A DNA stretch of 7,961 nucleotides, from contig JAKAIH010000111.1 in assembly GCA_021825225.1 (NCBI GenBank), forward strand, positions 1-7,961, given 5' to 3'. The notes under the pieces were generated by a model, which was given only the letters and a program-made list of their open reading frames with translations, was not told the origin of the DNA and did not search any database. A program made the position numbers and the translations under genes. Below are positions 6,343 to 7,961 of this stretch, piece after piece. Each line of letters begins with the position of its first letter. Within the stretch, counting starts at the first letter, position 1. This DNA is from Pseudomonadota bacterium. GTDB taxonomy: Bacteria > Pseudomonadota > Gammaproteobacteria > Burkholderiales > SG8-39.

Positions 6343-6869
6343 CGTCCCCCCTCCTTCGAATACTCCTCGCCCGGCGCCATTTGCGTGTGTGCGTCCAGCG
6401 TCAGCGTACCCGCTGCCGGCAGGGTCCAGTCGCCCGCGAGGCGCCAGTCGCTCTGCTCCAGAAACACATGCCAGCGTCCGGGCCGCAGCGGCTGCAACTG
6501 CCCTTCGTAGATCCCCGCCTGCACCATGCTCAGTTTTACTTTCTGGTCCATGCCGGCGCGCGTAGGGTGCGCGAACAGCAGCGTCAGCGGGCCGCTGCGC
6601 GCGGCGCCGAGCTGGACCTGCACGCGCCCGTCGGCGAGCGTGAGGCGCGCGCTGATGCCGAGGCGTTCGGCCGCCGCGCTGCGCTTGAGGGTCCTGTTGA
6701 TGGCCAGGCCTTGCTTGTAATAGTCGTCCACCACCAGTCCGTCGTCACTGCGCACGGCGAGCCAGGCGGTAAAGAAACCGGCGACGACGACCGTCGCCGG
6801 ACCGGCCATCAGGATCCACGGCCAGGGCTCGCGGTACCACGGTTGTGCGCGCACGCCGTTCGCGTTCAT
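6339..6869 (-). CDS. fixH: FixH/CcoH family protein, cbb3 oxidase assembly
   Basis: FixH (CcoH) is a single-span inner-membrane protein needed for stable assembly of cbb3-type cytochrome c oxidase. From ATG 6869 it has 176 residues. It has one membrane segment at about 18-38 (WILMAGPATVVVAGFFTAWLAV) and the family hallmark VVDDYYKQGLAINRTLKR at 46-63. A periplasmic beta-rich domain follows. GTG at 6875 would add two residues; I prefer the ATG because GAGGT is correctly spaced before it and itself overlaps the end of ccoG. The gene lies 7 nt after ccoG and its stop overlaps the start of the next gene, which marks one operon. The family assignment is firm from the DDYYKQG motif and its position after ccoG. 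Confidence 0.93.
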   Translation of the reverse strand: MNANGVRAQPWYREPWPWILMAGPATVVVAGFFTAWLAVRSDDGLVVDDYYKQGLAINRTLKRSAAAERLGISARLTLADGRVQVQLGAARSGPLTLLFAHPTRAGMDQKVKLSMVQAGIYEGQLQPLRPGRWHVFLEQSDWRLAGDWTLPAAGTLTLDAHTQMAPGEEYSKEGGR

Positions 6870-6876
6870 CTGCACC

Positions 6877-7961
6877 TCATCTCACCAGGAATATGGAGCG
6901 CTCGCGCGCAACGATTGCCGCGTCGTCGGCCGCGCTGACTTCGAACTCAATCTTGTGCGACCCGACCGGCAGCTTGCCCATCTCGACGCGCAGCCGCACC
7001 GGCACCATGCGCGTGGTGGCGCCGGGAATGTCCACCGTGTCCGCGCCTGCGACCTGCAGCGTATCGGCTCCGCCCGCGCGGATGACGAAGCGGTGCGGTT
7101 TCTCCTGCGTATTCATGATTTGCAGCTGGTAAATGTTTTCCACCCAGCGCCCGTCGACCTCGCGCGACAGACTCGCACGGTCGCGGATCACGTCCACCTT
7201 GAGCGAAACGCGCGTATACAGCGTCACTGCAATCGCCATGATGATCACCCACAGGATCGCGGTGTAAATGAGCACGCGCGGACGCAGCGCACGCGCCACG
7301 ATCTGGCGTCCGGTCAATTTCTGCTGCAACGCGTTTTCGGTGGTGTAGCGGATCAGGCCTTTGGGATAACCCATGCGCTTCATCACCTGATTGCAGCCAT
7401 CGATGCACGCGGCACAGCCTATGCACTCGTACTGCAGGCCATCGCGTATGTCGATTCCCGTGGGGCACACCTGGACACAGATGTCGCAGTCCACGCAATG
7501 TCCCAGCCCCAGAGACTTCGGTTCGAGCTTGCGCGCGCGCGGGCCGCGCGGCTCGCCGCGCTCCCGGTCGTAGGTGATGACCAGCGTATCCGGATCGAAC
7601 ATGGCACTCTGGAAACGCGCGTAGGGACACATGTATTTGCATACCTGCTCGCGCATCCAGCCCGCATTGCCGTAGGTGGCGAAACCGTAGAACAGGACCC
7701 AGAATATCTCCCACGCCCCCAGGCTAGGTGCACCCGCTGGCGCCCCTGATGCCGCCAGGGCGGCCACTTCGGCGGCGAGTTGATGGATAGGGGTGAAATA
7801 GCCGACGAAGGTGAATCCGGTCCACAGCGACAAGGCCACCCAAAGCCCGTGTTTGGCCGCCTTGAGCGCGAACTTGCGCGGCGACATCGGCTCCTGATCG
7901 AGGCGCATGCGCGCCCAGCGGTCGCCTTCGACCTTGCCCTCGATCCACATGAAGATCTCGG
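6877..7961 (-). CDS. ccoG: CcoG/FixG/RdxA, membrane-bound 4Fe-4S cupric reductase for cbb3 oxidase (5' end beyond window)
   Basis: CcoG is a membrane protein with two 4Fe-4S clusters that reduces Cu(II) during supply of copper to cbb3 oxidase, as shown for the Rhodobacter homologue. About 360 C-terminal residues are visible; full-length members have about 470-480. The edge codons already read EIFMWIEGKVEGDR, which is internal sequence, so the methionine at 7950 is not the true start. Counting from that Met: EQVCKYMCPYARFQ (101-114), then C152-x2-C155-x2-C158-x3-C162-P and C176-x2-C179-x2-C182-x3-C186, two complete cluster sets. Membrane segments flank these at about 36-54, 78-94 and 225-245. 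A C-terminal Ig-like FixG_C domain follows. The gene is 7 nt from fixH. The oxidase genes ccoNOQP are expected beyond the right edge. Confidence 0.96.
   Translation of the reverse strand, partial: EIFMWIEGKVEGDRWARMRLDQEPMSPRKFALKAAKHGLWVALSLWTGFTFVGYFTPIHQLAAEVAALAASGAPAGAPSLGAWEIFWVLFYGFATYGNAGWMREQVCKYMCPYARFQSAMFDPDTLVITYDRERGEPRGPRARKLEPKSLGLGHCVDCDICVQVCPTGIDIRDGLQYECIGCAACIDGCNQVMKRMGYPKGLIRYTTENALQQKLTGRQIVARALRPRVLIYTAILWVIIMAIAVTLYTRVSLKVDVIRDRASLSREVDGRWVENIYQLQIMNTQEKPHRFVIRAGGADTLQVAGADTVDIPGATTRMVPVRLRVEMGKLPVGSHKIEFEVSAADDAAIVARERSIFLVR

Noticed and set aside
6870..6875. GTG start for FixH at 6875
   Set aside because: ATG at 6869 has a correctly spaced GAGGT; the GTG codon would lie within that ribosome site.
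6955..7749. Plus-strand open frame opposite ccoG
   Set aside because: It is antisense to ccoG, which has complete 4Fe-4S motifs; its composition is that of a reverse-strand artefact.

Overview
The window is GC-rich, gene-dense chromosomal DNA. The protein families and the FNR sequence point to a betaproteobacterium, probably of the Nitrosomonadales/Burkholderiales type. The FNR protein resembles the neisserial/betaproteobacterial form, and the small Cys-tailed membrane protein beside fixH looks like one I associate with that class. No family search could be run, so this placement is inference. I see no RNA genes, mobile elements or CRISPR. The theme is low-oxygen respiration: assembly of cbb3 cytochrome oxidase, the anaerobic step of heme synthesis, and the oxygen sensor that controls such genes.

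Right part (about 5576-7961, minus strand). A tightly packed run reads ccoG (cut by the window edge), fixH, an uncharacterised 99-aa membrane protein with a Cys-rich tail, and a universal stress protein. CcoG and FixH serve maturation of cbb3 oxidase, so ccoNOQP probably lies just beyond the right edge. The last gene of this run converges on fnr, and the two stop codons overlap.

Centre (about 4740-5579). fnr (plus) is divergent from hemN (minus). The gap between them holds a perfect FNR box, TTGAT-N4-ATCAA, at 4795-4808. This suggests that FNR controls itself, hemN, or both. The box also argues that fnr starts at ATG 4836 rather than at the far upstream GTG.

Left part (1-4761, minus strand). 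hemN is followed after 3 nt by a TauE/SafE-like (COG2836-type) membrane protein with an HCxGMCGG motif, probably linked to metal or cytochrome assembly. After a 150-nt gap come a second universal stress protein and a 543-aa protein. That protein is unannotated by clear homology, but its C-terminal half carries an RxxxR ... DxSxxG pair like the c-di-GMP site of PilZ domains. Last is a gene with its own good -10 element, encoding a secreted NrfJ-like protein that runs off the left edge.

The most interesting items are the 99-aa Cys-tailed protein in the cbb3 assembly cluster, the PilZ-like 543-aa protein, and the FNR box between hemN and fnr.
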